A stretch of DNA of 64,000 nt from Actinacidiphila yanglinensis (lineage in GTDB: Bacteria; Actinomycetota; Actinomycetes; Streptomycetales; Streptomycetaceae), in the NCBI RefSeq assembly GCF_900107965.1, contig NZ_FNVU01000001.1:186001-250000 (forward strand). Direction: 5' to 3'. The notes under the pieces are model-generated. The model was not told where the DNA came from. It saw nothing but the letters and a program-made list of their open reading frames with translations, and did not search any database. Shown in pieces: positions 17,869 through 26,554 of the stretch. Position numbers and translations under genes: made by a program. Numbering within the stretch: position 1 is the stretch's first letter; each line of letters opens with the position of its first letter.

Positions 17869-18783
17869 GTGCCCGCTCCCACTCTCGCCGACGTCCTCGC
17901 CGCTCTCGACGCCCTCTGGCCGCCGGAGCTGGCGGAGTCGTGGGACGCCGTCGGCCTGGTCTGCGGCGATCCGTCCGCCGAGGTCGGCCGCGTGCTGTTC
18001 GCCGTCGACCCGGTGCAGGAGGTCGTCGACGAGGCGGTGCGGCTGGGCGCGGACCTGCTCGTCACCCATCACCCGCTGTACCTGCGCGGCACCACCACCG
18101 TCGCCCCCGTCGGCCCGGCCGGCTTCAAGGGCCGGGTGGTGCACGACCTGATCCGCGGCGGGGTCGCCCTGCTCGTGGCGCACACCAACGCCGACCGCGC
18201 CGACCCCGGTGTCTCCGACGCGCTCGCGGCCGCCGTCGACCTGCGCGTCACCGGCCCGCTCGTGCCCGACCCGACCGACCCCGAGGGCCGCCGGGGCCTG
18301 GGCCGGCTGTGCGAGCTCGACGCGCCGCTGACCCTGGCCGAGTTCGCCGCGCGGGCCGCGCGCGACCTGCCGGGCACCGCCGCCGGGGTGCGGGTGGCCG
18401 GCGACCCGGACGCCACGATCCGTACGGTCGCGGTCTGCGGCGGCTCGGGCGACAGCCTCTTCGCCGAGGTCCGCGCGGCCGGCGTCGACGCCTTCCTCAC
18501 CGCCGACCTGCGGCACCATCCGGCCTCCGAGGCCCGGCAGGCCGGACCGCCCGCACTGGTGGACGCCGCGCACTGGGCCACCGAGTGGCCGTGGTGCGAG
18601 CAGGCCGCCGGCCAGCTCGACGAGATCTCCGACCGGCACGGCTGGAACCTGCGCACGCACGTCTCGCGGGCGGTCACCGACCCGTGGACGATCCACGCGC
18701 CGTCCGACCCGGCCGCGCAGCAGGCGCCGTCCCTCGCGCCGAACCCGAATTTCCCTTCCAGCAGCACAGGAGCCCCCCGCTGA
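17869..18783 (+). CDS. Nif3-like dinuclear metal center hexameric protein
   Basis: A 304-residue NIF3/YqfO-family protein. Metal-site motifs are LLVTHHPLYLRG, VAHTNADRADPGV and, near the C-terminus, DAAHWATEW with a Glu/His pair. WDAVGLVCGDP is the N-terminal family signature. Nif3 proteins form metal-containing rings; some act on GTP or folate metabolism but the general function is unsettled. GTG 17869 was chosen because it precedes PAPTLADVLAALD, the usual N-terminus. It overlaps the next gene. Confidence 0.87.
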   Translation: MPAPTLADVLAALDALWPPELAESWDAVGLVCGDPSAEVGRVLFAVDPVQEVVDEAVRLGADLLVTHHPLYLRGTTTVAPVGPAGFKGRVVHDLIRGGVALLVAHTNADRADPGVSDALAAAVDLRVTGPLVPDPTDPEGRRGLGRLCELDAPLTLAEFAARAARDLPGTAAGVRVAGDPDATIRTVAVCGGSGDSLFAEVRAAGVDAFLTADLRHHPASEARQAGPPALVDAAHWATEWPWCEQAAGQLDEISDRHGWNLRTHVSRAVTDPWTIHAPSDPAAQQAPSLAPNPNFPSSSTGAPR

Positions 18784-19523
18784 ACGCCGCGCCCGCCGAC
18801 CAGATCCGACTTCTCGAAGTCCAGGCCCTCGATGCGCGGATCGCGCAGCTGGACCACAAACGCAGAAACCTGCCCGAGCACGCCGAGCTGGAGCGGCTGA
18901 ACGCCGACCTCGCCCAGCTGCGCGACCTGCTGGTCGCCGCGCGCACCGAGGAGAGCGACACCGCCCGCGAGCAGACCAAGGCCGAGCAGGACGTCGACCA
19001 GGTCCGCCAGCGGGCCACCCGCGACCAGCAGCGCCTCGACTCCGGCGTGGTCACCTCGCCGCGGGACCTGGAGAACCTCCAGCACGAGATCACCTCGCTC
19101 GCCAAGCGCCAGTCCGACCTGGAGGACGTCGTCCTGGAGGTCATGGAGCGCCGCGAGAACGCGCAGCAGCGCGGCACCGAACTCGCCGGCCGGGTGGAGT
19201 CCCTGGAGGCGAAGGTCGCGGAGGCCGACCAGCGCAAGACCGCCGCGCTGGAGGGGATCGACGCGGAGGGGTTCACCGTCGCCAAGGAACGCGAGGTGCT
19301 CGCCGCCGCCGTCCCGGACGACCTGCTCAAGCTCTACGACAAGCTGAGCGCCCAGCAGGGCGGCATCGGCGCGGCCCGCCTCTACCAGAAGCGGTGTGAG
19401 GGCTGCCGGCTGGAGCTGAACATCACCGAGCTGAACGAGGTGCGGGCCGCGCCCTCCGACGAGGTGGTGCGGTGCGAGAACTGCCGCCGGATCCTGGTGC
19501 GCACGGCTGACTCCGGGCTGTAG
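18780..19523 (+). CDS. Zinc-ribbon coiled-coil protein, apparently starting at CTG
   Basis: A 247-residue protein made of a long antiparallel coiled coil (residues ~10-180, rich in Glu, Arg, Gln) and a C-terminal four-cysteine zinc ribbon (CEGCRLEL...CENCRRIL). The normal N-terminus of the family, xNAAPADQIRLLEVQ, is preserved but its first codon is CTG at 18780, eight bases after AGGAG and overlapping the Nif3 stop as CTGA. No ATG, GTG or TTG start occurs in frame within the next ~85 codons. Bacterial relatives are linked to envelope or secretion roles; the function here is unknown. Confidence 0.85.
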   Translation: MNAAPADQIRLLEVQALDARIAQLDHKRRNLPEHAELERLNADLAQLRDLLVAARTEESDTAREQTKAEQDVDQVRQRATRDQQRLDSGVVTSPRDLENLQHEITSLAKRQSDLEDVVLEVMERRENAQQRGTELAGRVESLEAKVAEADQRKTAALEGIDAEGFTVAKEREVLAAAVPDDLLKLYDKLSAQQGGIGAARLYQKRCEGCRLELNITELNEVRAAPSDEVVRCENCRRILVRTADSGL

Positions 19524-19528
19524 AGGAC

Positions 19529-20296
19529 GTGGTGGGACCCGAGTCCGACGTGCCCGAGTCCGGCGTGCCCGAGTCCGCCGGGGCCGGGTCCGCCGGGTCG
19601 AAGCCCGCCGGAGTCGGGTCGGCCGCGCCTGATCTGGGCGCCCCGACCACGTTCGTGCTGCTGCGGCACGGCGAGACGGCACTCACCGGGCAGCAGCGGT
19701 TCTCCGGGAGCGGGGGCAGCGACCCGGACCTGTCGGAGCGGGGGCGTGCGCAAGCGGAGCTGGCCGCGGGGGAGTTGGCGGGGCCGCATGCGTGCGAGGC
19801 GGACGGCGTCCGCGCCGTGCACACCGTGGTCAGCTCCCCGCTCGCCCGCTGCCGGCAGACCGCGGCCCCGGTCGCCGCGCGGCTCGGCCTGGACATCACC
19901 GTCGAAGAGGGCCTGCGCGAGACGGACTTCGGCGCCTGGGACGGCCTGACCTTCGCCGAGGCGCGGCAGCGCGACCCCGACGCGATGGCCGCGTGGCTCG
20001 GCGATCCGTCCCACGCCCCGCCCGGCGGCGAGAGTTTCGAGCACGTCGCCGCCCGGGTCGAGGCCGCCCGCGACGCGCTGCTCGCCGCCCACCGGGGTCG
20101 TACGCTGCTGCTGGTCAGCCATGTCACGCCGATCAAGACCCTGGTCCGGCTGGCCCTCGGCGCGCCCTCCGAGGCGCTGTACCGCATGTACCTGGCCCCG
20201 GCGGCGCTGTGCGCGATCGCGTACTACGCCGACGGCAACACGTCCGTGCGGTACGTCAACGCGACGGCCCACCTGCGCGGTCTCGGCCCGGCCTGA
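19529..20296 (+). CDS. Histidine phosphatase family protein without its usual RNase H domain
   Basis: A 255-residue phosphoglycerate-mutase-like phosphatase. It has the RHGE motif (FVLLRHGETALTG), a second Arg in SSPLARCRQT, Glu in LRETDFGAWDGL and the second His in LLVSHVTPIK. In many actinomycetes the gene at this position encodes a fused RNase HI plus acid phosphatase (CobC-like). Here the N-terminal ~38 residues are only a Pro/Glu/Gly/Ala-rich tail with VPESGVPES, so the RNase H part is absent. It follows the zinc-ribbon gene by five bases. Confidence 0.87.
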   Translation: MVGPESDVPESGVPESAGAGSAGSKPAGVGSAAPDLGAPTTFVLLRHGETALTGQQRFSGSGGSDPDLSERGRAQAELAAGELAGPHACEADGVRAVHTVVSSPLARCRQTAAPVAARLGLDITVEEGLRETDFGAWDGLTFAEARQRDPDAMAAWLGDPSHAPPGGESFEHVAARVEAARDALLAAHRGRTLLLVSHVTPIKTLVRLALGAPSEALYRMYLAPAALCAIAYYADGNTSVRYVNATAHLRGLGPA

Positions 20297-20371
20297 ACTC
20301 CCAAGGGGGCCGCCTCACTTGCCGCGGCTCATCCGGCGAACGCTCGTCCCTTGGACGCTCGCCCGGCGGGC

Positions 20372-20989
20372 TCACCCGGTGAGCGCCGCGGCCTTCCGGG
20401 CCAGTGCCGTGATCTCGTCCCACGCCTTCGCCCGGAGCGCGTCCTTCGGCATCATCCATGTGCCGCCCACGCAGGCGACGTTGGGCAGCGCGAGGTAGTC
20501 CTGCGCGCGCTCGGCGTCGATGCCGCCGGTCGGGCAGAAACGGGCCTGCGGCAGCGGCGAGTGCAGCGACTTGAGGTACGGCGCGCCGCCGGCCGCCTCC
20601 GCCGGGAAGAACTTCAGGTCGGTCACCCCGCGTTCCAGCAGCCGCAGCACCTCCGACACCGTGGACACCCCGGGCAGGAACGGCAGTCCCGAGCCGCGCA
20701 TCGCGTCCAGCAGCCGCTCGGTCCATCCCGGGCTGACCAGGAACCGCGCGCCCGCCGCCTCCGCCGCCGCCACCTGGTCCGGGTTGAGCACAGTGCCGGC
20801 GCCCACCACCGCGTCCGGCACCCCGTGCGCGATCGCGGCGATCGCCTCCAGCGCGGCCGGGGTGCGCAGCGTCACCTCGATCGCCCGCAGCCCCCCGGCC
20901 ACCAGCGCCCGGGCCAGCGGTACCGCGTCCCGCGCGTCCTCGATGACGACCACGGGGACGACGGGGGCGAGGTCGAGCACGGAATCCAT
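20372..20989 (-). CDS. eda: 2-dehydro-3-deoxy-phosphogluconate (KDPG/KHG) aldolase
   Basis: A 205-residue class I aldolase that splits KDPG to pyruvate and glyceraldehyde 3-phosphate. The catalytic Glu lies in AIEVTLRTP, the phosphate-binding stretch in GAGTVLN, and the Schiff-base Lys in DLKFFPAE. CPTGGID is the C-terminal phosphate site. Length is normal for the family. It is convergent with the phosphatase gene and has its own ATG. Confidence 0.92.
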   Translation of the reverse strand: MDSVLDLAPVVPVVVIEDARDAVPLARALVAGGLRAIEVTLRTPAALEAIAAIAHGVPDAVVGAGTVLNPDQVAAAEAAGARFLVSPGWTERLLDAMRGSGLPFLPGVSTVSEVLRLLERGVTDLKFFPAEAAGGAPYLKSLHSPLPQARFCPTGGIDAERAQDYLALPNVACVGGTWMMPKDALRAKAWDEITALARKAAALTG

Positions 20990-21111
20990 GCGGACATCCT
21001 GGACCGCGGCATCAGGGTGCGCAACGGTCGTTGCACACCCTGCAACGCGATGTTCCCGCGGCCGGGTCGAGGTCCCGTGACTGCCGCGCGTTCACCGCTC
21101 GGGGTGTGCGT

Positions 21112-22188
21112 TCACCGCTCGGGGTGCGCGTCCACGAGGGCCGATCCGAGGTTCTCGGTGGCGAGGTACGGGTTGAGGTGGGGATGGCGGCTGCCCACGG
21201 CGACGTCCCGCCAGTAGCGCTGCAACGGGTTGGCGGTGGCGAAGCCGCTCGCGCCGTGCAGGTCGAGCATGCGCTCCAGGGCGGCGCGGCAGTCGCGGCC
21301 GGCGTCGGCCAGGTCCATGGCCAGTCGCGCCGTGTCGGCCGCGGCACCCTCGCGCGAGTCGGCGGCCCGGGCCACCGCGAGCATCGTGCGCTCGGCGCGG
21401 TCGACCAGATGGGCCGCCTCCGCCAGCCAGTGACGTGCCCCGGCGGACTCTCCCATCCGGGAGTACGCGGTCATGAACGGCTTCCGGTCCGACGCGAACA
21501 TCGTGCGGGTCACATCGAGCGCACCCCGGGCCGCGCCCACCACCGGGCCGAGCACGGTGAGCGCGAACAGCAGCCTCGTCGCGGGAGCGGGGGGATCGGC
21601 GGACACCACGCGACCGGCCGGTACCAGCAGATCCGTGGCGACCAGGGTGTGACTGCCGGTGCCCCGCATGCCCGCCATGTGCCAGGTCCGCTCGACGGAC
21701 AGGTCCTCGAGCGGAATGAGGGCCGTGCTGTAGACCCCGTCGCACATGAGCGCCAGCCCGGCCCAGGCCGCGTCCTCGCAGCCCGAGACGTTCGGCCAGC
21801 GGCCCGTCACCCGTACGCTGCCGTCCGGTAGCCGCTCGCCGCGCGCCGCGGGCACCCCCGAGCCGCAGGCCAGCGCGTCGGGGTCGGCGAAGAGGTCGGC
21901 GAGCACCTTGACGTCGTAGGCGAGTGCCGCGAGGGTCTTCGCGGTCGCGCAGGTCCCCGCGATCCATGCCGTGGCCGGGCAGGCGCGGCCCAGTACCGCC
22001 AGCCGCCGCGCGAGGGTCTCGGCGTTCGCCTCCGCGCCGCCATGGCGGGCCGGTGTCCGCAGCGCGAAGGCTCCGCCCTGCCGGGCCGCCTCCAGGCTCT
22101 CCGGCGTCGGGCGGTCCTGCTGCTCGGTCTTCTCCGCGTGGGCGAGCAGCACCCGCAGCTGCTCGTCACTGGTGACTCCTGTGTTCAT
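21112..22188 (-). CDS. Acyl-CoA dehydrogenase-like flavoprotein
   Basis: A 358-residue protein of the acyl-CoA dehydrogenase fold, closer to the flavin monooxygenase (HsaA/DszC-like) branch than to true fatty-acid dehydrogenases. Visible features are CPATAWIAGTC in the helical domain, VTGRWPNVSGCEDAAW in the beta domain, and LHGASGFATANPLQRYWRDV in the C-terminal domain, a typical group D segment. ATG 22188 was chosen because it fits MNTGVTSDEQLRVLL. It is divergent from an AraC regulator that probably controls it. Confidence 0.83.
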   Translation of the reverse strand: MNTGVTSDEQLRVLLAHAEKTEQQDRPTPESLEAARQGGAFALRTPARHGGAEANAETLARRLAVLGRACPATAWIAGTCATAKTLAALAYDVKVLADLFADPDALACGSGVPAARGERLPDGSVRVTGRWPNVSGCEDAAWAGLALMCDGVYSTALIPLEDLSVERTWHMAGMRGTGSHTLVATDLLVPAGRVVSADPPAPATRLLFALTVLGPVVGAARGALDVTRTMFASDRKPFMTAYSRMGESAGARHWLAEAAHLVDRAERTMLAVARAADSREGAAADTARLAMDLADAGRDCRAALERMLDLHGASGFATANPLQRYWRDVAVGSRHPHLNPYLATENLGSALVDAHPER

Positions 22189-22297
22189 GCATCCGACACA
22201 ACCACCCGCCCGACCCCGGCACCATGCGCGCGTGGCGCGCGCGGATACGCGTCTGTGCCCGACGGGTCCGAGCTGCCGCCCTGTACGCTCCGGCAGT

Positions 22298-23251
22298 ATG
22301 GACATGGTCAGTGAGATGGTCGAACGTGTCCGGATCGGCCATGCCAACGGTCGCCTCGTCAAGAGGTCGGGCGCATGGGGCATGGGGTACACGGCCTTCG
22401 CCGGCAGCGGTTTCCACATCGTCCTGAGCGGCGGCTGCTGGCTGGTCACATCGGACGGCCCGGCCACCGAGCTGACGACCGGCACGGTGGTCCTGACCCC
22501 GACCGGCGCCGCGCACGGGCTGAGCCACGCCCCGTGCGCGCTGGACGATCTTCCGCCGGGCGTGATGGGTCCCGAACCGGAGCCGTCCGAACCGGTCGAC
22601 GTCGAGATCCTCTGCGGTGCCTACCGGCTCGAGCACGGCCCGGAGCGCCTGTTCGTCGCGGGACTGCCGGACGTGATCGTCGTGCCGCCCGATCACGACC
22701 GGTACCCGGAGCTGCGGACGGTGGTCGACCTGCTGCGCGCGGACGTCTCCGGTACGCAGCCGGGCAGTTCGGCGAGCCGCCGCGCGCTCCTCGACCTGGT
22801 GCTCGTGCACGGGCTGCGCCAGTGGCTGGAGCAGAACCGCGCGCCCGGCCTGCTGAACGTCACCGACCCTTCGATCGCCGCGGCGCTGCACGCGATCCAC
22901 GCCGATCTCGGGCGACGCTGGACCGTCCAACAGCTCAGCCAGGTGGCGGGGTTGTCCCGGGCGGCGTTCACCCGGCGGTTCACCGCGCTGGTCGGCCGGC
23001 CGCCGATGGCGTATCTCACCGAGCAACGGCTGACATACGCGGGCCGGTTGCTCCGGGAGACGACCGCGCCGCTGGCCGCGATCGCCGGGGAGGTGGGCTA
23101 CGCAACGGAGTTCGCGTTCGCCGCCGCGTTCCGCCGTGCGTTCGGCGTCTCCCCGGGCCGTTTCCGCCGTCCTCCCGCGGCTGCGGCGGGGGTCGTGGCC
23201 ACGGACGCGGATGCCGAGGCGCCGGTCCCGTCGAGGAGGATCGCGCCGTAG
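22298..23251 (+). CDS. AraC family transcriptional regulator
   Basis: A 317-residue regulator. The N-terminal cupin (AraC_binding_2 type) spans residues ~10-160 with FHIVLSGGCWLV. Two helix-turn-helix motifs follow near residues 215-300 (WTVQQLSQVAGLSRAAFTRR and ITLAAIAGEVGYATEFAFA-like region, family signature). The C-terminal 30 residues are disordered. It lies head-to-head with the acyl-CoA dehydrogenase-like gene across 109 bases, a common arrangement for a local activator. Confidence 0.88.
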   Translation: MDMVSEMVERVRIGHANGRLVKRSGAWGMGYTAFAGSGFHIVLSGGCWLVTSDGPATELTTGTVVLTPTGAAHGLSHAPCALDDLPPGVMGPEPEPSEPVDVEILCGAYRLEHGPERLFVAGLPDVIVVPPDHDRYPELRTVVDLLRADVSGTQPGSSASRRALLDLVLVHGLRQWLEQNRAPGLLNVTDPSIAAALHAIHADLGRRWTVQQLSQVAGLSRAAFTRRFTALVGRPPMAYLTEQRLTYAGRLLRETTAPLAAIAGEVGYATEFAFAAAFRRAFGVSPGRFRRPPAAAAGVVATDADAEAPVPSRRIAP

Positions 23252-23315
23252 CGGTGGTGACCGGGGCCCGGTCCACCCGGGCGGATCCGGGGACCGGGGA
23301 ACCAGGGAACCGGCG

Positions 23316-24107
23316 TCAGCGGAGGAGGACGTCGAGCTGGCCGCCGCCTCCGGGCTGCTCGACCTCGAACCCGAGGTCGCGCAGTACGCCGGCGAGCGCG
23401 GTGGGCGTCTTCGGGGTGGCGCCGGCAGCCAGCAGGGAGCGGAGCAGCGTGCCCTTGGTGGCCTTGTTGAAGTGGCTGACCACGGACCGTTTTTCCACCC
23501 CGTCCACGACCGTCACCTGGAGTACGCGGACCGTCGCCGTACGCCGTGCGAGGGCGGCCGGGGGCTTCCAGGCGGCGGCGTACGCGGACGAGCGCAGGTC
23601 GAGGACGAGCCCGCTGCCGGCGGCGTCGGGCAGCACCGCGTCGAGGTGCGGCCGCCAGTAGGTGGCGAGGGCGCCCGCACCCGGGAGCCGTACGCCCATC
23701 GAGCAGCGGTAGGAGGGGACGCGGTCGGCCAGCCGCAGGGCGCCCCACAGTCCGGAGAAGACCAGGACGGAGCGGCGGGCCCGGCGCAGCGCGGCGGTGT
23801 CGAGGGTGGCCAGGCCGAGCGCGTCGTAGAGCACCCCGGTGTAGAGGTCGGCCGCGGGGAGGGTGGGGGCGCTGCGCAGGGCGGCGTTCTTGGCGATCTC
23901 GCCGCGCAGCCCGGGGGTGAGCCCGAGGACCTCGGCCGCCTTGCCGCCGTCCTCGTCGTCGCGGGAGTCCTCGCACAGCCGCACCAGCTCGTCGAGCACG
24001 GCCGCCCGGGCGCCGGTCAGGGCGGGCAGCGACAGCCGGTCGAGCGCGAGCGGCCGCCCCCGTACGGCGGTGGCCTTCCCCTCGGACGGCGGCAGCAGAA
24101 CGAGCAC
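23316..24107 (-). CDS. yaaA: Peroxide stress protein YaaA (DUF328)
   Basis: A 263-residue UPF0246/YaaA protein. Signatures are the N-terminal LVLLPPSEGKA, LYTGVLYDALG in the middle, LVFSGLWGALR, and HFNKATKGTLLR near the C-terminus. The E. coli homologue limits intracellular iron during peroxide stress and binds DNA; the actinobacterial protein is presumed similar. Full length. It is transcribed away from rnpB. Confidence 0.9.
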   Translation of the reverse strand: MLVLLPPSEGKATAVRGRPLALDRLSLPALTGARAAVLDELVRLCEDSRDDEDGGKAAEVLGLTPGLRGEIAKNAALRSAPTLPAADLYTGVLYDALGLATLDTAALRRARRSVLVFSGLWGALRLADRVPSYRCSMGVRLPGAGALATYWRPHLDAVLPDAAGSGLVLDLRSSAYAAAWKPPAALARRTATVRVLQVTVVDGVEKRSVVSHFNKATKGTLLRSLLAAGATPKTPTALAGVLRDLGFEVEQPGGGGQLDVLLR

Positions 24108-24210
24108 GGTTTCTCCCTGGCATTCCTGGTCAGCGGGCCGGCCCCGGTACGGCCGGCCCGCAGCAGCCTACGGCCCGGCCCGGCCCGCCGAACGGCTAGG
24201 ATGGGCGGCA

Positions 24211-24624
24211 CGGCAGACGAGCCGGGCGGACGGTCGCGTCGGATCACCTGTGATCCGCCGAGGAACGTCCGGGCTCCACAGGGCAAGGTGATGGCTAACG
24301 GCCACCCGGGGTGACCCGCGGGACAGTGCCACAGAAAACAGACCGCCGGGGATCTCGGTCCCCGGTAAGGGTGAAACGGTGGTGTAAGAGACCACCAGTG
24401 CCCAGGGTGACCTGGGCAGCTAGGTAAACCCCACCTGGAGCAAGGTCAAGAGGGCGCCATAGGAATATGGCCCCGCGCGGACGTTCGAGGGCTGCCCGCC
24501 CGAGTTCGCGGGTAGACCGCACGAGGCTGTCGGCAACGGCAGCCCTAGATGGATGGCCGTCTCCCGGCCGGCCGCGAGGCCGCCCGGCGACAGAACCCGG
24601 CGTACAGCCCGACTCGTCTGCCGC
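24211..24624 (+). ncRNA. rnpB: RNase P RNA (class A)
   Basis: The catalytic RNA of RNase P, which trims tRNA 5' ends. The near-universal core is visible: GAGGAACGTCCGGGCTCCAC at ~24260, ACAGTGCCACAGAAAACAGACC at ~24325, and GGGTAAACCCCACCTGG-like and AGATGGATGGCCG segments near the 3' end. The ends were set by the P1 helix: GCAGACGAGCCGGGC at 24213 pairs with GCCCGACTCGTCTGC at 24607-24621 (one mismatch region). The 3' strand of P1 and the downstream flank are repeated ~4.8 kb away. Confidence 0.95.
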
Positions 24625-24687
24625 TCCCTCCCTGACCTGGGGGTCCGCCCTGTTCAGCGGGCGTGGCCGCCTCTCTGTCCTCCCCGG
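24596..24687. repeat. Direct repeat A: rnpB 3' end plus flank
   Basis: This ~92-bp segment, covering the last ~29 bases of rnpB and ~60 bases downstream, recurs at 29367-29461 in the same orientation. The first 38 bases match with a single change (A to C at 24606). The flank holds a hairpin around TGTTCAG in both copies, with changed stem bases that keep pairing. It may be the attachment-site end of an integrated element. Confidence 0.85.
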
Positions 24688-25352
24688 ATTTCCTGCGGTT
24701 TCCCGGGAGTTCCCGCGCGGATGTGCACGGGCCGAACCGCCCCGAGGCCGCTTCTGGACTCCCAATGCCCTGGTGGCGCTGGGGCAACTGGCAGCGCCGG
24801 CTGGGGCGCATCGGTGGGTGAGGGGCAGTGAACACCACTGATTTCTCGGGCCGGGGTGTCGATTCGAGAGCGGCCTCGGAGTCGACTCGGGGCGACCGAG
24901 ACACGTGGGGCTGAACGTCCATCAGGAGGCCGGAACAGCAGCAAGGACGTGTCCGGTGGTGGCGGGGCTGGCGAGGCCGCGGATGGAGCGGCAGTTGCCG
25001 CGGTGCACGATGCGGCCCGGCCCGACGTCGCCCGTGAAGTAGACGGGCTCTTCGATCTTCCGGGCCGGGGTGATGCCGCGCCGCTCGGTGGGGACCTGGT
25101 TCCAGGGCTGGCCGTCGAGCGGTGCGCGGAAGTCGACCACGGCGGGGAGGCCCAAGAGCCGGCCATGCCTTCGATGCCGGTGCGGGGCTGCTGGTCGCAG
25201 CCGGCCTGCGGCCGATGTGAGGCCGCCAAGCCGTCCACTCAGTGGTCGAGGGCAACTACCTTCTCGGCCGACATGCAGAAATCTGTGTCGGCCGGAGTAG
25301 ACATTTGGCCGTGAGGTGGCTATGGTTTCTCACGTAGCCGAGATCGAGGAAG
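24688..25352. other. Gene-poor stretch after repeat A
   Basis: About 665 bases without a convincing intact gene. It holds the possible DUF6233-like fragment at 24922-25155 (leftward). The rest shows no sustained codon bias on either strand and looks like decayed coding sequence. Confidence 0.5.
24922..25155 (-). pseudogene. Possible fragment of a DUF6233-like gene
   Basis: A 77-codon frame with a TTG start and no clear ribosome-binding site. The stretch VGPGRIVHRGNCRSIRG resembles the VVHRGDC-type Cys/His segment of small streptomycete DUF6233 proteins, but the paired C-terminal CxxC is missing. The same frame stays open for ~35 codons upstream without a proper start, and a different frame there gives MSAEKVVALDH followed by a stop. 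This is best read as a remnant; the family assignment is tentative. Confidence 0.3.
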
Positions 25353-25803
25353 GCCCGGCAGAGACGAACTGCCGGGCGGAAGCACCTAGGTTGCAGGACG
25401 GTGCGGTGGTGGAGTTCCGAAGCCAGAGCGGTTGCCTGACGGCGACGGGGCTGACGACCGGACCGGGTGGCCCGCAGTGATCAGGGGCCGCCGTGAGAAG
25501 TGCCGCCGTTCACGCGGTAGCAGTTCGGTGTGGGCAGTACGCAGTACCCGCTTGGTAAGTGATCAATCCCAGAGGGAGAACGGAGGAGCCGGACGCCATC
25601 AGGATCGCCCGGGCGGAAATCGTGAGCCCGGGTACCGCAGGACATCGATAGTGAGGTGGTCTCCGGTCAAGCAACCGCGATCCCCGCGGCCCCGACGGCA
25701 TCTCGGTCGGGTCGGCGGAAACAGAAGGCCGGTCCAGTAGCAAGGCCGGCAGATGGTGTAGTAGTTCCTTCGGGGTCCTGGTGCCGCACGGCGCCAGGAC
25801 CCC
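25353..25803 (+). ncRNA. Candidate structured noncoding RNA upstream of the MerR gene
   Basis: No reading frame here looks coding, yet strong stems recur: a perfect 9-bp stem 25353-25361/25369-25377, a 7-bp stem 25608-25614/25626-25632, a 6-bp stem 25691-25696/25706-25711, and a 14-bp stem 25772-25785/25790-25803 with a GCAC loop directly before the MerR gene. Motifs such as GAGGGAGAACGGAGGAG are purine-rich single-stranded candidates. The layout could be a trans-acting RNA ending in a terminator, or a very long MerR leader. I could not match it to a known RNA class. Confidence 0.4.
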
Positions 25804-25828
25804 TCCACGCGTGCCACAAAGAGGTGCA

Positions 25829-26161
25829 ATGACAGCAGATGACTCGTTCGGCCGTCTCGATGACGACGACTACCCCGCCTTCACCATGGGCCGCGCCGCG
25901 GAACTCCTCGGCACCACCCCCGGCTTCCTGCGCGCCATCGGAGAAGCCCGCCTGATCACCCCGCTCCGCTCCGAGGGCGGCCACCGGCGCTACTCCCGCT
26001 ACCAACTGCGCATCGCTGCCCGCGCACGGGAACTCGTCGATCAGGGCACCCCCGTCGAGGCGGCCTGCCGGATCATCATCCTCGAAGACCAACTCGAAGA
26101 GGCCCAGCGCCTCAACGAGGCATACCGCCAGGCCGCTTCCCAGGACACGAAGGGCACGTGA
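25829..26161 (+). CDS. Small MerR-like regulator (110 aa)
   Basis: A protein consisting of little more than a MerR-type winged helix: FTMGRAAELLGTTPGFLRAIG is the helix-turn-helix and LRSEGGHRRYSRYQLR the wing. A short C-terminal helix (IILEDQLEEAQRLNEAYRQ) could dimerise. There is no effector domain or metal-binding Cys, so it is not a classical MerR sensor. ATG 25829 follows AAAGAGGTG. It is the first of three genes (MerR, cold-shock protein, DEAD helicase) that often sit together in streptomycetes. Confidence 0.87.
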   Translation: MTADDSFGRLDDDDYPAFTMGRAAELLGTTPGFLRAIGEARLITPLRSEGGHRRYSRYQLRIAARARELVDQGTPVEAACRIIILEDQLEEAQRLNEAYRQAASQDTKGT

Positions 26162-26554
26162 CTCGCAGTCCGGGGAAGCGAAACGCGAAACGCCATATCC
26201 TTCCGTTGGCTCACAATCTGTGCTCATGATCATGAAAGATGCCCAACCTCCCGCCCGCGGACGGTAGACGTTCGGTGGCTCGGGGCACCGCGTGGGCTGC
26301 ACAGCGTCGGCTGCATCGCACTGAGTCGGGTGGCCGTCTTCCACCTGCCCGACTTCGCGCGCACCGGGGGTGGGTCGATCATCGTGATGATCATCGTCGG
26401 GGGTCTGCTCTGGCTGCACCTTTTGAAATGCGGCGCTCCGCACGGCTGGATATCTATAACGGCGGGGTAAGGGTTTTGCGTGCCGCGTGAAGAGTGTTTT
26501 ACCGGTTAGGGCAGAGTGTCGCCATCGGCGGGGTTCGGGCCATCCCCCGTGTGC
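26162..26554. other. Intergenic stretch before the cold-shock leader
   Basis: About 390 bases. A rightward frame from ~26280 to 26470 reads a plausible C-terminus with one membrane helix (GGGSIIVMIIVGGLLWLHLL) and GC-rich third positions, but it has no usable start codon or ribosome-binding site, so it is not called as a gene. Nothing else is seen. Confidence 0.4.

Noticed and set aside
25353..25803. Group II intron or group I intron
   Set aside because: No recognisable domain V hairpin, no reverse transcriptase or homing endonuclease, and no conserved intron core could be found by eye.
26280..26470. Rightward frame with one membrane helix between MerR and the cold-shock gene
   Set aside because: It has GC-rich third positions but no start codon or ribosome-binding site; at best a remnant.
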